Shown here one piece after another: positions 52,652 to 61,586 of a stretch of DNA of 64,000 nt. The translations under genes and the position numbers were made by a program. Origin of the DNA: Ktedonobacterales bacterium (GTDB lineage Bacteria; Chloroflexota; Ktedonobacteria; Ktedonobacterales; Ktedonobacteraceae); contig DAIDJF010000004.1 of assembly GCA_027451525.1 (NCBI GenBank), positions 53,934-117,933 of the forward strand, given 5' to 3'. Position 1 is the first letter of the stretch; each line of letters opens with the position of its first letter. The notes under the pieces were generated by a model that saw only the letters and a list, made by a program, of their open reading frames with translations, did not search any database and had not been told where the DNA came from.

Positions 52652-53719
52652 GATCGACATTCCTAAAACCAGCACTGCTGCCAGCCCGAAGTAGACAAGA
52701 CCCAGAACGATGCGTGTCCCAATCGGTACGTTATAATATGCCTGCTCTTGTGGCGTGTTGGGTTTTGTGCCACGTGCCCAGAGTTGTGTGGCCGCCATCA
52801 GGATAAAGAATAGCAACCAGATGGAGGAATTGCCATGAATCCAGGACCAGATTTGGAAGGCCAACAAACCGACAAAACCGACAATCCAGATACGCCGATC
52901 AATCGCTGCCAGCACACGCCCACCGTCAAACGGTACAATCGGTATCAGGTTAAAGAGGTTCATAAAAAAGCCAAAGTAGGCCAGTGACGCCAGTAACGCG
53001 CTATAATTCGGATACACGCGCGCAAGCAATAAACACACGGATGCCGCTATTGTGCCAGCAATCGGGCCCGCGATACCAACTTCTGCCTCGTCGCGCGCGT
53101 TCTGCGGCATTTGACGCATTGTGACGGCCGCACCCAGCATTGGCACAAAAATCATGCCGCCCATCGGAATTCCCTTGAGCCTCATGACTATCGCGTGTCC
53201 CATCTCGTGCAGGAAAAGCAATGCAACTAGACCAATCGCAAAAGGCCAGCCTAGAAAAAAGGCATAGATAGCGACTGAAGCAAGGGCCGTAATTCCAGCA
53301 ATACCAAACTTGAGCAGGAAGGCCAGGCCTTGTAATTTCACCAGGAAGGCCACAATGGTCGCGCCAATACCGCCAAGACCCGCTACCCCTTTACGCTTCT
53401 TTTTCGGCTCAACCTTGCCATCGGTGACTACAGGTTGCTCATTTACATCCTCTGGCAGGCTATATTGCCGTATCTCTGCCGGACCACTATATGCCGAAGG
53501 GAAGGCACCCTCGCCGTTTAGTGACGGCATCTCGCCATACAGCGTATTCGCAGTATATTCGCTATATTCAACATAGGGATTATCTACTGGCTCAGATAAC
53601 GGAGACCAGACAGGGGTATCCTGCTTATAGTAGGCCGGATTAGCATAATCCGCCTGCCCCGATTCAGGGTTGCGTCCATATTCATATTGATTTAAAAAAT
53701 CATCACGCTGCCCGTACAC
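52622..53719 (-). CDS. Site-2 protease-like M50 membrane metalloprotease
   Basis: A protein of about 365 aa. GTG 53719 is preferred, with AAGAGG 5 bases upstream; GTG 53749 has no SD. Residues 1-~115 are soluble and Tyr/Pro/Glu-rich, then Lys-rich (EPKKKRKG). The membrane part has VALLFLHEMGHAIVMRLKGIP, with the zinc-binding HExxH, and NLIPIVPFDGGRVLAAI, the second zinc ligand region (xPDGG). About six hydrophobic segments are visible. This M50 family cleaves transmembrane regulators within the bilayer. The target is unknown; no sigma/anti-sigma pair is adjacent. Confidence 0.85.
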   Translation of the reverse strand: MYGQRDDFLNQYEYGRNPESGQADYANPAYYKQDTPVWSPLSEPVDNPYVEYSEYTANTLYGEMPSLNGEGAFPSAYSGPAEIRQYSLPEDVNEQPVVTDGKVEPKKKRKGVAGLGGIGATIVAFLVKLQGLAFLLKFGIAGITALASVAIYAFFLGWPFAIGLVALLFLHEMGHAIVMRLKGIPMGGMIFVPMLGAAVTMRQMPQNARDEAEVGIAGPIAGTIAASVCLLLARVYPNYSALLASLAYFGFFMNLFNLIPIVPFDGGRVLAAIDRRIWIVGFVGLLAFQIWSWIHGNSSIWLLFFILMAATQLWARGTKPNTPQEQAYYNVPIGTRIVLGLVYFGLAAVLVLGMSISRGLMPGLN

Positions 53720-53876
53720 ACTGGCCTCTTTTCTGCTAGCGAAGCACACATATATATTGTTCTACCATATCTTAACATATATACGCCATAACAAGCTGAA
53801 ATGTTGAGATATTTCCATGTGTGTCCTACCAGAAGGTATACATATGGGGCGAAAACGTTGTTCCGCCCCCTGTCTA

Positions 53877-55121
53877 TCACTCGCGCTCTTTGATGCTGCC
53901 TTCGAGGTAACGCCTGCACAGATTGAGCGTCGCCTGCACGGAAAGGCGTTTCTGATCGTCTCGACTGGCTCGCCAGCCTGGTCCCTTCCCTGTAATTACA
54001 CTAGTCGGCCCCTCGATAGCGATATAGACCGTACCGACGGGCTTGCCCTCCTGTTGGTCTGGTCCTGCCACACCAGTCACGCCAATGCCGTAATCCGCTC
54101 CTAGCATCTTGCGTACCGCCTGGGCCATTGCGCGTGCTGTTGGCTCGCTCACCGCTCCATGCTGCGCTAAAATCTCGCGTGGCACGCCCATCTGTGCCTT
54201 CATCTCTGTGCTATAACTGACAATACCGCCCACAAAGTAGGCCGAACTGCCCGCTACATCGGTAATCGTGCTCGCCAGCAACCCGCCCGTCAGTGACTCC
54301 ATGACTGCGAGCGTCTGCCCACGCTCTTTGAGCAATTTGCCCACGACGCTTTGCAGCGTTTCACGATCTACGCCAAAGATATGATAGCCAAAGATCTGCC
54401 TGATCTGCGCTTCCATCTCGGCGACCAGCGTCTCTGCCTCCTCTTTGGTCGGAGCTTTCGCGGTTACACGCACGTCAATCGCGTCGTTTTTCGCATACGT
54501 CGCCACGGTAGGATTGGTGTGATGAATCAGTTCGCCCAGACGCTCCTCCACAGACGATTCACCCAGGCCGGAGACGCGCAAGATACGGGTAAAAATTAGC
54601 CCGCCCGTGTAGGGACTGAGGCGCGGCACCACTTCCTGTTCCCACATGCGATACATCTCGCGTGGCACACCAGGCATCGCAATGATAATATGCCCATCTT
54701 TCTCAACCCACCACCCCGGAGCCGTTCCGACGGGATTAGACAATGCACGCGCTGAAGGTATAAGCGTGGCCTGCTTAACATTGCGTTCAGGCATCGTGCT
54801 ACTCAGTCGGCCAAACATCGCCCGCAGATCAGCTTCTAGAACTGGATCGACCTGCATCGTCTCACCCAGCAGCGCGCTGATCGATTCACGCGCCAGATCA
54901 TCTTCAGTCGGTCCCAGTCCTCCCGTCATGATAATAATATCTGAGCGCGTCCAGGCTCGCTGCAACGTCTCCACGATGCGCCCCTGATTGTCGCCCACTT
55001 GTGAGACAAAATAGAGATCAATGCCCAGAGCTGCTAAACTTTGCGACAAATAGGTTGCATTCGTATCTGTGATATGACCGAGTAGCAATTCAGTACCACA
55101 GGAAAGTATCTCCGCACGCAT
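53877..55121 (-). CDS. cinA: CinA family protein (competence/damage-inducible; NMN deamidase)
   Basis: The 414-aa protein starts at ATG 55121 with GGGAGGAT 5 bases upstream; the longer frame to 55148 has no SD. The N-terminal MoCF-like domain has EILSCGTELLLGHITDTNATYLSQ and IIMTGGLGPTEDD. The C-terminal nicotinamide-nucleotide amidase domain has LAVMESLTGGLLASTITDVAGSSAYFVGGIVSYS, and GIGVTGVAGPDQQEGKPVGTVYI. The C-domain converts NMN to nicotinate mononucleotide in NAD recycling, the product also made by the pncB enzyme in this window. Confidence 0.93.
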   Translation of the reverse strand: MRAEILSCGTELLLGHITDTNATYLSQSLAALGIDLYFVSQVGDNQGRIVETLQRAWTRSDIIIMTGGLGPTEDDLARESISALLGETMQVDPVLEADLRAMFGRLSSTMPERNVKQATLIPSARALSNPVGTAPGWWVEKDGHIIIAMPGVPREMYRMWEQEVVPRLSPYTGGLIFTRILRVSGLGESSVEERLGELIHHTNPTVATYAKNDAIDVRVTAKAPTKEEAETLVAEMEAQIRQIFGYHIFGVDRETLQSVVGKLLKERGQTLAVMESLTGGLLASTITDVAGSSAYFVGGIVSYSTEMKAQMGVPREILAQHGAVSEPTARAMAQAVRKMLGADYGIGVTGVAGPDQQEGKPVGTVYIAIEGPTSVITGKGPGWRASRDDQKRLSVQATLNLCRRYLEGSIKERE

Positions 55122-55266
55122 GAATCCTCCCAGGTGAGATAATACCAACGTTTACTGTATAGTGACCGCTACATCCAGCACACTTTAGCGAACGATCACG
55201 GCTCTTGCTGGATATCGCCCCACAAACAGCCACTTTTCACAGAGATATCATATCACAAAAAAGACT

Positions 55267-55312
55267 ACACAACATCTTGTGTCATATGCATTAGAAAATC
55301 AAGATGTTGTGC
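55267..55312 (+). promoter_or_regulatory. Two NrdR boxes upstream of the ribonucleotide reductase gene
   Basis: Box 1 ACACAACATCTTGTGT (55267-55282) and box 2 AATCAAGATGTTGTGC (55297-55312) both fit the NrdR consensus acaCwAtATaTwGtgt. The starts are 30 bases apart, about three helical turns, as expected of paired NrdR sites. Box 2 ends 8 bases before the -35. NrdR represses RNR genes when dATP is plentiful. The rest of the 55.12-55.27 kb gap holds no gene. Confidence 0.8.
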
Positions 55313-55320
55313 CAAAACAC

Positions 55321-55349
55321 TTGCAAATCACGTTTTTTCCGAGTATACT
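55321..55349 (+). promoter_or_regulatory. Sigma70-type promoter of nrdJ
   Basis: TTGCAA (55321-55326), 17-base spacer, TATACT (55344-55349). The NrdR boxes lie directly upstream of the -35. The leader of about 95 bases carries the near-palindrome GGAAATATATTTC. Confidence 0.8.
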
Positions 55350-55449
55350 GAGTTGCGTAGGACAACTATAACAAAGGTGTTAACCAATTTTCCCTGTTTG
55401 GAAATATATTTCAATACAAAAGCGTAATTTCCGCAAAGGAGTATTTCAG

Positions 55450-58400
55450 ATGTCAGAGCAGCAAGCACTGACTTCGGGACAGCACGAACAAACGCACCCG
55501 AACAGTCCTCAAAACGTTACCCAACTAGAAGGTATTCGCGAAAAAGTTTTTCTTGATCGCTACTCGCTCAAAGATCAATCTGGCAAACCGCTCGAACCAA
55601 ATCCTGAACAGCTCTGGGCGCGTGTGGCGCATGGCATTGCCACAGTTGAGAAGACAGAAGACCAACAAAGCTACTGGGAAAAGCGTTTCTACGAGGCTCT
55701 CGACGGCTTCCGCTTTGTCCCTGGTGGACGTATCCTGGCAGGGGCAGGCTCCGGCCACGAGGTAACATTTTACAACTGCATGCCCCCTGATCAGGAGGTA
55801 CTGACAGAGAAAGGTTACCAACCCATTGCTCAGGTAGCCGTTGGCGACCTTGTAGTAACACACCGCAATCGTCTACGTCCGGTTTTGCACAAATTTGAGC
55901 GTGAGACAGAAGAGCCACTTTATATCATCCGCCCCAAGAAAGTTGGCTATGACGATTTGCGCGTAACAGGCGATCACAAGGTATACATTATCCGCTCCGA
56001 GTGGGTCAATAAACACAGATCACGCGATGGATTACGCTTGCAACATGAACCAGACTGGATTCCTGCCAAAGAAATTAAACCTGGTGATTACGTTGCTGTT
56101 GCATATAACGACGAGGAAAGCACTCTCGACGCAATCCATATACATGACTACGTTTCAGGGTATGAGACAGAAGGTGGTAAACTCTTTAAAGCGGCAACGC
56201 GCGGTTATCACGGCTACGTCTCGGATTGGGGAACCCATTACAAACTCCAGGATCGTTTAGAGCTTGATGGTGACTTGTGCTATCTCTTCGGACGCTGGCT
56301 TGGAGATGGTTGTGTCACGCATCGCACTAGCACAGATATTCCATCGGGTATTAAGATTGTCTTCGCTCTGGATGAACAAAAAGAAGCTACAGAAATAGCA
56401 CGCATTATCGAGGCCAAATTTGGTATAGAACCTTCCATCAAACTGAGTAGCACAGAACGCTGGTACGACCTATGGGTAAATTCTATGCCTCTCGGTGAGT
56501 TCTTCAAAGCATTTCTCGGCTGCTATAGCTACAACAAACGCATTCCTGAAGAGTTGATGCATCTGCCAGATGAGCTCACATTAGAACTTTTGCGTGGACT
56601 CTTTAGTGCTGACGGTTATATTTCCGATAACGAACTTGGTATTGTACTATCAAATCGGGTCATGACCACTCAGATTCACCAACTTTTGCTAAGGCTGGGA
56701 TATCTGTTCTCGATTCGCGAGAACACACATCGTTTGGGACGTGTACCAGCCTACCGTGTTCACGCTACAGCTAGTGAGTGTGGTCCACTCTTTGAACGAT
56801 TTTTCGGAGTTCAAACTCCTGAACATAGCACCAATTTGAAATACTACTTCGAGTACGATAATCTCAAATGGGTACGAATTGATGAGATCGCTGTCGAAGA
56901 ATATTCTGGAACTGTGCTCGACATCGAAGTTGAAGAAGATCATTCGTTTGTTTCAGCTGGTGTCGTTGTTTCAAACTGCTATGTAATACCTAGCCCTGAG
57001 GATAGCCGTCAGGGTATTCTGGATAACCTCAAGGTCATGACCGAGATAATGGCACGCGGCGGCGGTGTTGGCATCAACCTCTCAACGCTCAGACCGCGTG
57101 GCTCTTACATCAGAACGGTCAACGGCACAGCCTCTGGCCCTTGCTCCTGGGCACAATTGTACTCTGTGGCAACAGGTGATGTCATTCAGCAAGGTGGCTC
57201 GAGGAGAGGCGCATTAATGCTCATGCTCGATGATACACACCCTGACATCGAAGAGTTCATCACGGTCAAGCGCACACCAGGAAAGATTGAGCATGCCAAC
57301 CTCTCTGTCTGCATCTCCGACAGCTTTATGCAGGCCGTCAAGGACGATACCGATTGGGACCTGATCTGGCAGGGCAAGGTCATGAAGACCATTCGCGCCC
57401 GTAAGCTCTGGGACCTGATCTGCAACTCCGCCTGGGAATCCGCTGAACCAGGTATGGTATTTATGGACCGCTACAATACCGAGTCGAATACCTGGTACTA
57501 CGAGAACATACGCTGTGTAAATCCCTGTGTTACGGGCGACACACTTGTTTCTACCGAACACGGATATACATATGCACGTGATTTGCAGCTAGGGATGAAA
57601 ATTCGCACGCCAGCGGGCCTTAAGCCCATCGAGAAACTATATAATAACGGGCTTAAACGCATTTATCGTGTGGATTTCTCCGATGGTGGTTATCTAAAAG
57701 GAACAGCCGATCATAAGCTCAAAGTAGTACGCGATAAAAAATACCAGTGGGTGGCAATCTCCGAGCTGGTAGAAGGCGACAAAGTTCTGGTTGTAGCCAA
57801 TGAGACCTTTGGGCCACGACAAAATCTCCCAGCAGAGGCAATGGAATATATCGCTAAAAGAGAACTCAAAGTTGCCAGTCACTACGACCGTACACTTGGC
57901 CTCATCGTCGGCTCAGTTCTGGGAGATGGTACGCTACGGGAAGTCGCCAATGGCAACAGCCATTCTTATCAATGTAAAGTCGCTTTTGGTCTGCACGAAG
58001 ATGGCTGGTATGATACCTTCGTAAGCCTGATGACGGATATGAATATTCATACCCATCGCACGCTTGCCGAGAAAGATTTTATTGGCGAAGGTGGAGTTGC
58101 GGTTAAACATGCATCGGTACGACTGGAATGCTACAAACTAGCCTCGTTGCTTGTACGCATCGGCATGACGCCTAATATCAAGGCACCTCAGAAAACCATT
58201 CCCGCCGCGTTTATGCACATGGACAAGGAATTTCTGGCAGGAATCCTTGATGGGCTTTTCTCGACGGATGGAAGCGTCCTTATAAAGCAGGATAATCCCA
58301 TGCTACGCTTCCACACCTCGTCATATGAGTTGGCACAACAGGTCCGCTTGCTCCTACTCCAATTCGGTATTCATGGTCGCATCTACCGCGCAACACGCGA

Positions 58401-60180
58401 CGAAGACCTGGAATATGATGGTCGTTCAATGTATGGCACAGGCGAGAAATACGACGTTGTCATCATGAACGAAGGCATTGCACGTTTCTATGCAGAAGTT
58501 GGTCTGACTCATCCAGATAAAGCAGCGCGTTTGAAAGAGATTGCAGAAGGCTGGCATTATATCGGCGGTTCATGGACAGCAGCCGTTGTCTCCGTAGAAG
58601 ATACCGGATATGAGGAAGAAGTCTATGACCTCTATGAGCCAGAAACGCTTACCTGGATCACCAACGGATACTGCTCGCTCGATTGCGGGGAACAGGGCCT
58701 GCCTCCGTGGGGCGTTTGCAATTTAGGTGCAATAAACCTTTCAGCTTTTATAGAAAACGGCAAGATGAACTATGAGCAGCTTGCCGAAACTAGCAGGGTC
58801 GCCATGCGCTTCCTCGATAACGTGATCGATGCCAATCTCTACTTCATTAAAGAAAATGAAGAGGCTCAGCTTGGCACGCGCCGTACAGGATTGGGCACGA
58901 TGGGGCTGGCGGACGCGCTGATCAAGATGAAGATTGCGTATGGTAGCGAAGAGTCGCTCCCTGTCATTGAGCGCATCTACGCCACTATTCGCAATGCTGC
59001 TTATGAGGCATCAGCGGATATCGCGGCTGAAAAAGGCGTCTTCCCGCACTTTGATCGCGACAAATACATACAGGGTCGCTTTATCAAGCGTCTTCCACAG
59101 GCAATACAGGAGAAGATTCGCACGCAAGGCATTCGCAATGCTGTCTTGCTGACACAGGCTCCTACTGGCACAACCAGTCTCTTAGCGGGCGTCAGTTCAG
59201 GCATTGAGCCTGTCTACGACTTCGCGATGGTCCGTCGCGACCGCACAGGCGAGCATATTCTCTACCATCCACTATTACAAGAATGGCGCGAGAAGCACCC
59301 GAACGAGCAGACACCACATTACTTTGTCTCATCAAAAGACTTGACGCCCGAAGAACATGTACGTGTGCAGGCGATGATTCAACGCTATACTGACTCCAGT
59401 ATCAGCAAAACGGTCAATGCGCCCAACGATCACACCGTTGAACAGGTACAAATGCTCTATCGCATGGCATATGAGATGGGCTGTAAGGGCATCACCTATT
59501 ATCGCGACGGCTCACGCGATGCTGTGCTGACACGCGTAGAGGATGAGCAGAAAAAGAAAGAGGCTGAAGCCGAGAAACAGGCTCCAATGCTTGAACCGGT
59601 GACATCGATCCAACAAGGCGTCAAACCACGTCCTTCAGTGGTACATGGCTACACCCGTCAAGTTGCCGCCCCAGAGGGCAAGATTAATGTCACCATCAAC
59701 AGCGATGAGCAGGGACCATTGGAGGTTTTCGTCAACGTTGGCAAGGCTGGTAGCGATATCGCCGCTCTGGCAGAGGCATTGGGGCGTCTGATCTCGCTCA
59801 ACCTGCGCCTGCTCAGTCCCCTTTCACAGACTGACCGCGCCCAGGAGATCGTCGATCAACTGCGCGGCATTGGTGGAAGTCGTTCTGTTGGCTTCGGCAT
59901 GCAGCAGATTCGTTCGCTGCCCGACGCAGTTGCACGCGCGTTAGAACTGCATATCGAGTCACTGCAAGAGGTTGAACAGACACAAGCAGTACAAGAGCCA
60001 GTCAAAGAGCAGGTAGAGGAGAAGAATAGCAAAAATGGCATTCACACCAGTGATCCATCGCCGCTAAACCTCAATATGCTCAGCGTAACAGGTAATCTTT
60101 GCCCTGAATGTGGCTGCAACACCCTTGTGTATGAAGAGGGCTGCAAGAAGTGCTATAGCTGCGGACACAGCGAGTGCTAA
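55450..60180 (+). CDS. nrdJ: Class II (B12-dependent) ribonucleotide reductase with two inteins
   Basis: The 1576-aa precursor loses two inteins (400 and 386 aa) to give a 790-aa enzyme (residues 1-109, 510-692, 1079-1576). The joined sequence reads FYN-CYVIPSP, LSTLRPRG, GGSRRGALMLMLDD and NP-CGEQGLPPWGVCNLG. NPCGE contains the Asn, thiyl-radical Cys and Glu of the active site; the Cys of NCYVI and that of GVCNLG form the redox pair (Cys144/Cys333 in T. maritima numbering, from general knowledge). The later TSCPD-type region (EGKINVTINSDEQGPLEVFV) and a C-terminal CPECGC...CKKCYSCGHSEC zinc-like motif follow. SD AAAGGAG precedes ATG 55450. It makes dNTP precursors with adenosylcobalamin as radical source. 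Confidence 0.95.
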   Translation: MSEQQALTSGQHEQTHPNSPQNVTQLEGIREKVFLDRYSLKDQSGKPLEPNPEQLWARVAHGIATVEKTEDQQSYWEKRFYEALDGFRFVPGGRILAGAGSGHEVTFYNCMPPDQEVLTEKGYQPIAQVAVGDLVVTHRNRLRPVLHKFERETEEPLYIIRPKKVGYDDLRVTGDHKVYIIRSEWVNKHRSRDGLRLQHEPDWIPAKEIKPGDYVAVAYNDEESTLDAIHIHDYVSGYETEGGKLFKAATRGYHGYVSDWGTHYKLQDRLELDGDLCYLFGRWLGDGCVTHRTSTDIPSGIKIVFALDEQKEATEIARIIEAKFGIEPSIKLSSTERWYDLWVNSMPLGEFFKAFLGCYSYNKRIPEELMHLPDELTLELLRGLFSADGYISDNELGIVLSNRVMTTQIHQLLLRLGYLFSIRENTHRLGRVPAYRVHATASECGPLFERFFGVQTPEHSTNLKYYFEYDNLKWVRIDEIAVEEYSGTVLDIEVEEDHSFVSAGVVVSNCYVIPSPEDSRQGILDNLKVMTEIMARGGGVGINLSTLRPRGSYIRTVNGTASGPCSWAQLYSVATGDVIQQGGSRRGALMLMLDDTHPDIEEFITVKRTPGKIEHANLSVCISDSFMQAVKDDTDWDLIWQGKVMKTIRARKLWDLICNSAWESAEPGMVFMDRYNTESNTWYYENIRCVNPCVTGDTLVSTEHGYTYARDLQLGMKIRTPAGLKPIEKLYNNGLKRIYRVDFSDGGYLKGTADHKLKVVRDKKYQWVAISELVEGDKVLVVANETFGPRQNLPAEAMEYIAKRELKVASHYDRTLGLIVGSVLGDGTLREVANGNSHSYQCKVAFGLHEDGWYDTFVSLMTDMNIHTHRTLAEKDFIGEGGVAVKHASVRLECYKLASLLVRIGMTPNIKAPQKTIPAAFMHMDKEFLAGILDGLFSTDGSVLIKQDNPMLRFHTSSYELAQQVRLLLLQFGIHGRIYRATRDEDLEYDGRSMYGTGEKYDVVIMNEGIARFYAEVGLTHPDKAARLKEIAEGWHYIGGSWTAAVVSVEDTGYEEEVYDLYEPETLTWITNGYCSLDCGEQGLPPWGVCNLGAINLSAFIENGKMNYEQLAETSRVAMRFLDNVIDANLYFIKENEEAQLGTRRTGLGTMGLADALIKMKIAYGSEESLPVIERIYATIRNAAYEASADIAAEKGVFPHFDRDKYIQGRFIKRLPQAIQEKIRTQGIRNAVLLTQAPTGTTSLLAGVSSGIEPVYDFAMVRRDRTGEHILYHPLLQEWREKHPNEQTPHYFVSSKDLTPEEHVRVQAMIQRYTDSSISKTVNAPNDHTVEQVQMLYRMAYEMGCKGITYYRDGSRDAVLTRVEDEQKKKEAEAEKQAPMLEPVTSIQQGVKPRPSVVHGYTRQVAAPEGKINVTINSDEQGPLEVFVNVGKAGSDIAALAEALGRLISLNLRLLSPLSQTDRAQEIVDQLRGIGGSRSVGFGMQQIRSLPDAVARALELHIESLQEVEQTQAVQEPVKEQVEEKNSKNGIHTSDPSPLNLNMLSVTGNLCPECGCNTLVYEEGCKKCYSCGHSEC
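55777..56976 (+). other. Intein 1 of NrdJ (400 aa, LAGLIDADG homing endonuclease)
   Basis: It starts at Cys (55777; residue 110) in NCMPPDQEVLTE and ends at GVVVSN before CYVIPSP. Splice block B is VTGDHKVYI (Thr and His present). The homing-endonuclease motifs are LCYLFGRWLGDGC (first LAGLIDADG) and ELLRGLFSADGYIS (second). The C-terminal block is VLDIEVEEDHSFVSAG with the block F His present; the last residue is Asn, but the penultimate His is replaced by Ser. The +1 residue is the Cys equivalent to T. maritima Cys144. Confidence 0.92.
57526..58683 (+). other. Intein 2 of NrdJ (386 aa, LAGLIDADG) with C-terminal Asp
   Basis: It starts at Cys (57526; residue 693) in NPCVTGDTLVSTEHG and ends NGYCSLD before CGEQGLPP. 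Block B has KGTADHKLKVV. The endonuclease motifs are RTLGLIVGSVLGDGTL and EFLAGILDGLFSTDGSV. The C-terminus differs from the usual pattern: the final residue is Asp, not Asn; the penultimate is Leu, not His; and the block F His is Leu (VYDLYEPETLTWITNG). The +1 Cys is the thiyl-radical Cys of NPCGE. Confidence 0.9.
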
Positions 60181-60228
60181 CAACCGAACTCAACTTCGGG
60201 ATATAGAGGCAGCATCATAGGACGAGGA

Positions 60229-60270
60229 AACAAGCTGGTGAATACATATCTGCGTATTCACCAGCTTGTT
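60229..60270. terminator. Hairpin between convergent nrdJ and the pRiA4b-like gene
   Basis: A perfect 17-bp stem (60229-60245 with 60254-60270) with an 8-base loop. No T-tract follows on either strand. It probably ends transcription from both sides or protects the 3' ends. Confidence 0.55.
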
Positions 60271-60351
60271 AAATCAGAAAAAACAGCATGTTTAATACTC
60301 AATCATTTGATATCAGCAGTTACGAAAAACGCTCAAAAGAAGGTCCTGGGT

Positions 60352-61383
60352 TTATGCTTCTTTATCTTCCACACTCCAAACGCCCTCTTCCGCGTCAAAT
60401 GTGGCATCACCCGTGTAGGCGCAGATGCCACAGCGCGGCGAATTGACAATCGGCAGCGAATTTTCACCATATGCAGCGTTTTCTTTCGCGCATTCCATGC
60501 AATACGCCGCACTTCGCGCGTAAAAGTAACCTGCTGCAATCTGCGTCGCGGGTTTGCCGCACGAACTACAAGGGAACACAGGAGCAAGGTTGCGCGCAAG
60601 CACACGAATAGTCTCATCTTCCTCTGACACCTTAGCCTCACGTTCCCCGACCACACGCAAATTAAGCTCGGTCGATGAACCATAATCGTAGGTATATTCG
60701 CCCTTTACGCCAGGTTTGAACACTTTGCCCACAGCAACATCTATTGAGTGTTCGCGTGGCATGTTCTCCCACCTTGTACGCGCGTAGTCATATTGCTTTC
60801 TAAACATTGTTTCCAGATCAGGAGGAAGCGCAGCAATATCAACATTCGCCTTTATGTACACAGACCCAATGACTTCAGACAGATACTGTTCAAAACTGGG
60901 AAATTCCTCCTCTTCCTCTTCTTCGATCTCAACCAATAAATCTTCTTCACCCTCAGCCGTATCTTGTTGCGTATGCTCCGCCTCTTCAGTATCTCCAAGT
61001 TGCGCGTCTATCTCGTCTCCCCATACCATGTATTCTCCAGATTCTGACGAGTATAAGTCGCGCCCGATTTTAAAGCCGCTCAGATGTCCACAACATTCTA
61101 GCCAGATGCCTCTAAGAAAAACATCCAAATCATAAAATGTCGCGCTTGCGGGCAGTTCAAGATGCATCCAGTAGTTCGAGAGGTAGCGATCACCCTCGAC
61201 AAGAATGTGATACAACGTCTCGCTCTTGCCTGCACCCGCTTGCTCTGCCTGCGCTTTCAGTGCAGCCTGCCGTGCCTTACAAAATTTGAGGTGCTGGCTC
61301 ATCTTGCTTTTCGCAAACTCGCCTTTACAGAAATGACAAATGCCCTTAGAAACCTCTTTTGTTGTCGCTGTTTTTGCCACCAT
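60352..61383 (-). CDS. pRiA4b ORF-3-like protein with N-terminal zinc finger
   Basis: The 343-aa protein starts at ATG 61383 with AAGGAG 6 bases upstream. Residues ~14-36 form a CxxC...HxxxC finger (GICHFCKGEFAKSKMSQHLKFC). Residues ~55-110 (LYHILVEGDRYLSNYWMHLELPASATFYDLDVFLRGIWLECCGHLSGFKI) match the pRiA4b ORF-3 family (PF07929). A strongly acidic run (VEIEEEEEEEFPSF) and a C-terminal CSSCGK...CMEC...CGICAYTGD cluster that may bind zinc follow. The function of the family is unknown; a DNA- or RNA-binding role is a guess. Confidence 0.75.
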   Translation of the reverse strand: MVAKTATTKEVSKGICHFCKGEFAKSKMSQHLKFCKARQAALKAQAEQAGAGKSETLYHILVEGDRYLSNYWMHLELPASATFYDLDVFLRGIWLECCGHLSGFKIGRDLYSSESGEYMVWGDEIDAQLGDTEEAEHTQQDTAEGEEDLLVEIEEEEEEEFPSFEQYLSEVIGSVYIKANVDIAALPPDLETMFRKQYDYARTRWENMPREHSIDVAVGKVFKPGVKGEYTYDYGSSTELNLRVVGEREAKVSEEDETIRVLARNLAPVFPCSSCGKPATQIAAGYFYARSAAYCMECAKENAAYGENSLPIVNSPRCGICAYTGDATFDAEEGVWSVEDKEA

Positions 61384-61475
61384 CTTTCTCCTTCAATTTA
61401 CATTTTCCGCTAAAAATTATATACCATAGCACGCTTCATCTACATTTTTCTTTTTCATTTATCACTGACTGAGCC

Positions 61476-61505
61476 TTGACAGGTTCCTGAAAAAAAACGT
61501 ATCCT
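61476..61505 (+). promoter_or_regulatory. Sigma70-type promoter of the DsbA-family gene
   Basis: TTGACA (61476-61481), 18-base spacer, TATCCT (61500-61505). Just downstream lies a perfect 8-bp inverted repeat (ACACTTCA AAAAA TGAAGTGT, 61514-61534), near +1, that could be an operator or a leader hairpin. Confidence 0.7.
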
Positions 61506-61586
61506 ATATACGGACACTTCAAAAAATGAAGTGTTAAACAGAAGATAACGTGTCACATTATGCTATAAAGGAATGTGCTGAACATC

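Noticed and set aside
55140..55450. Cobalamin riboswitch upstream of nrdJ
   Set aside because: The gap is fully accounted for by NrdR boxes and a promoter, and the B12-box pattern was not seen; the 63-base gap before metH is also too short.
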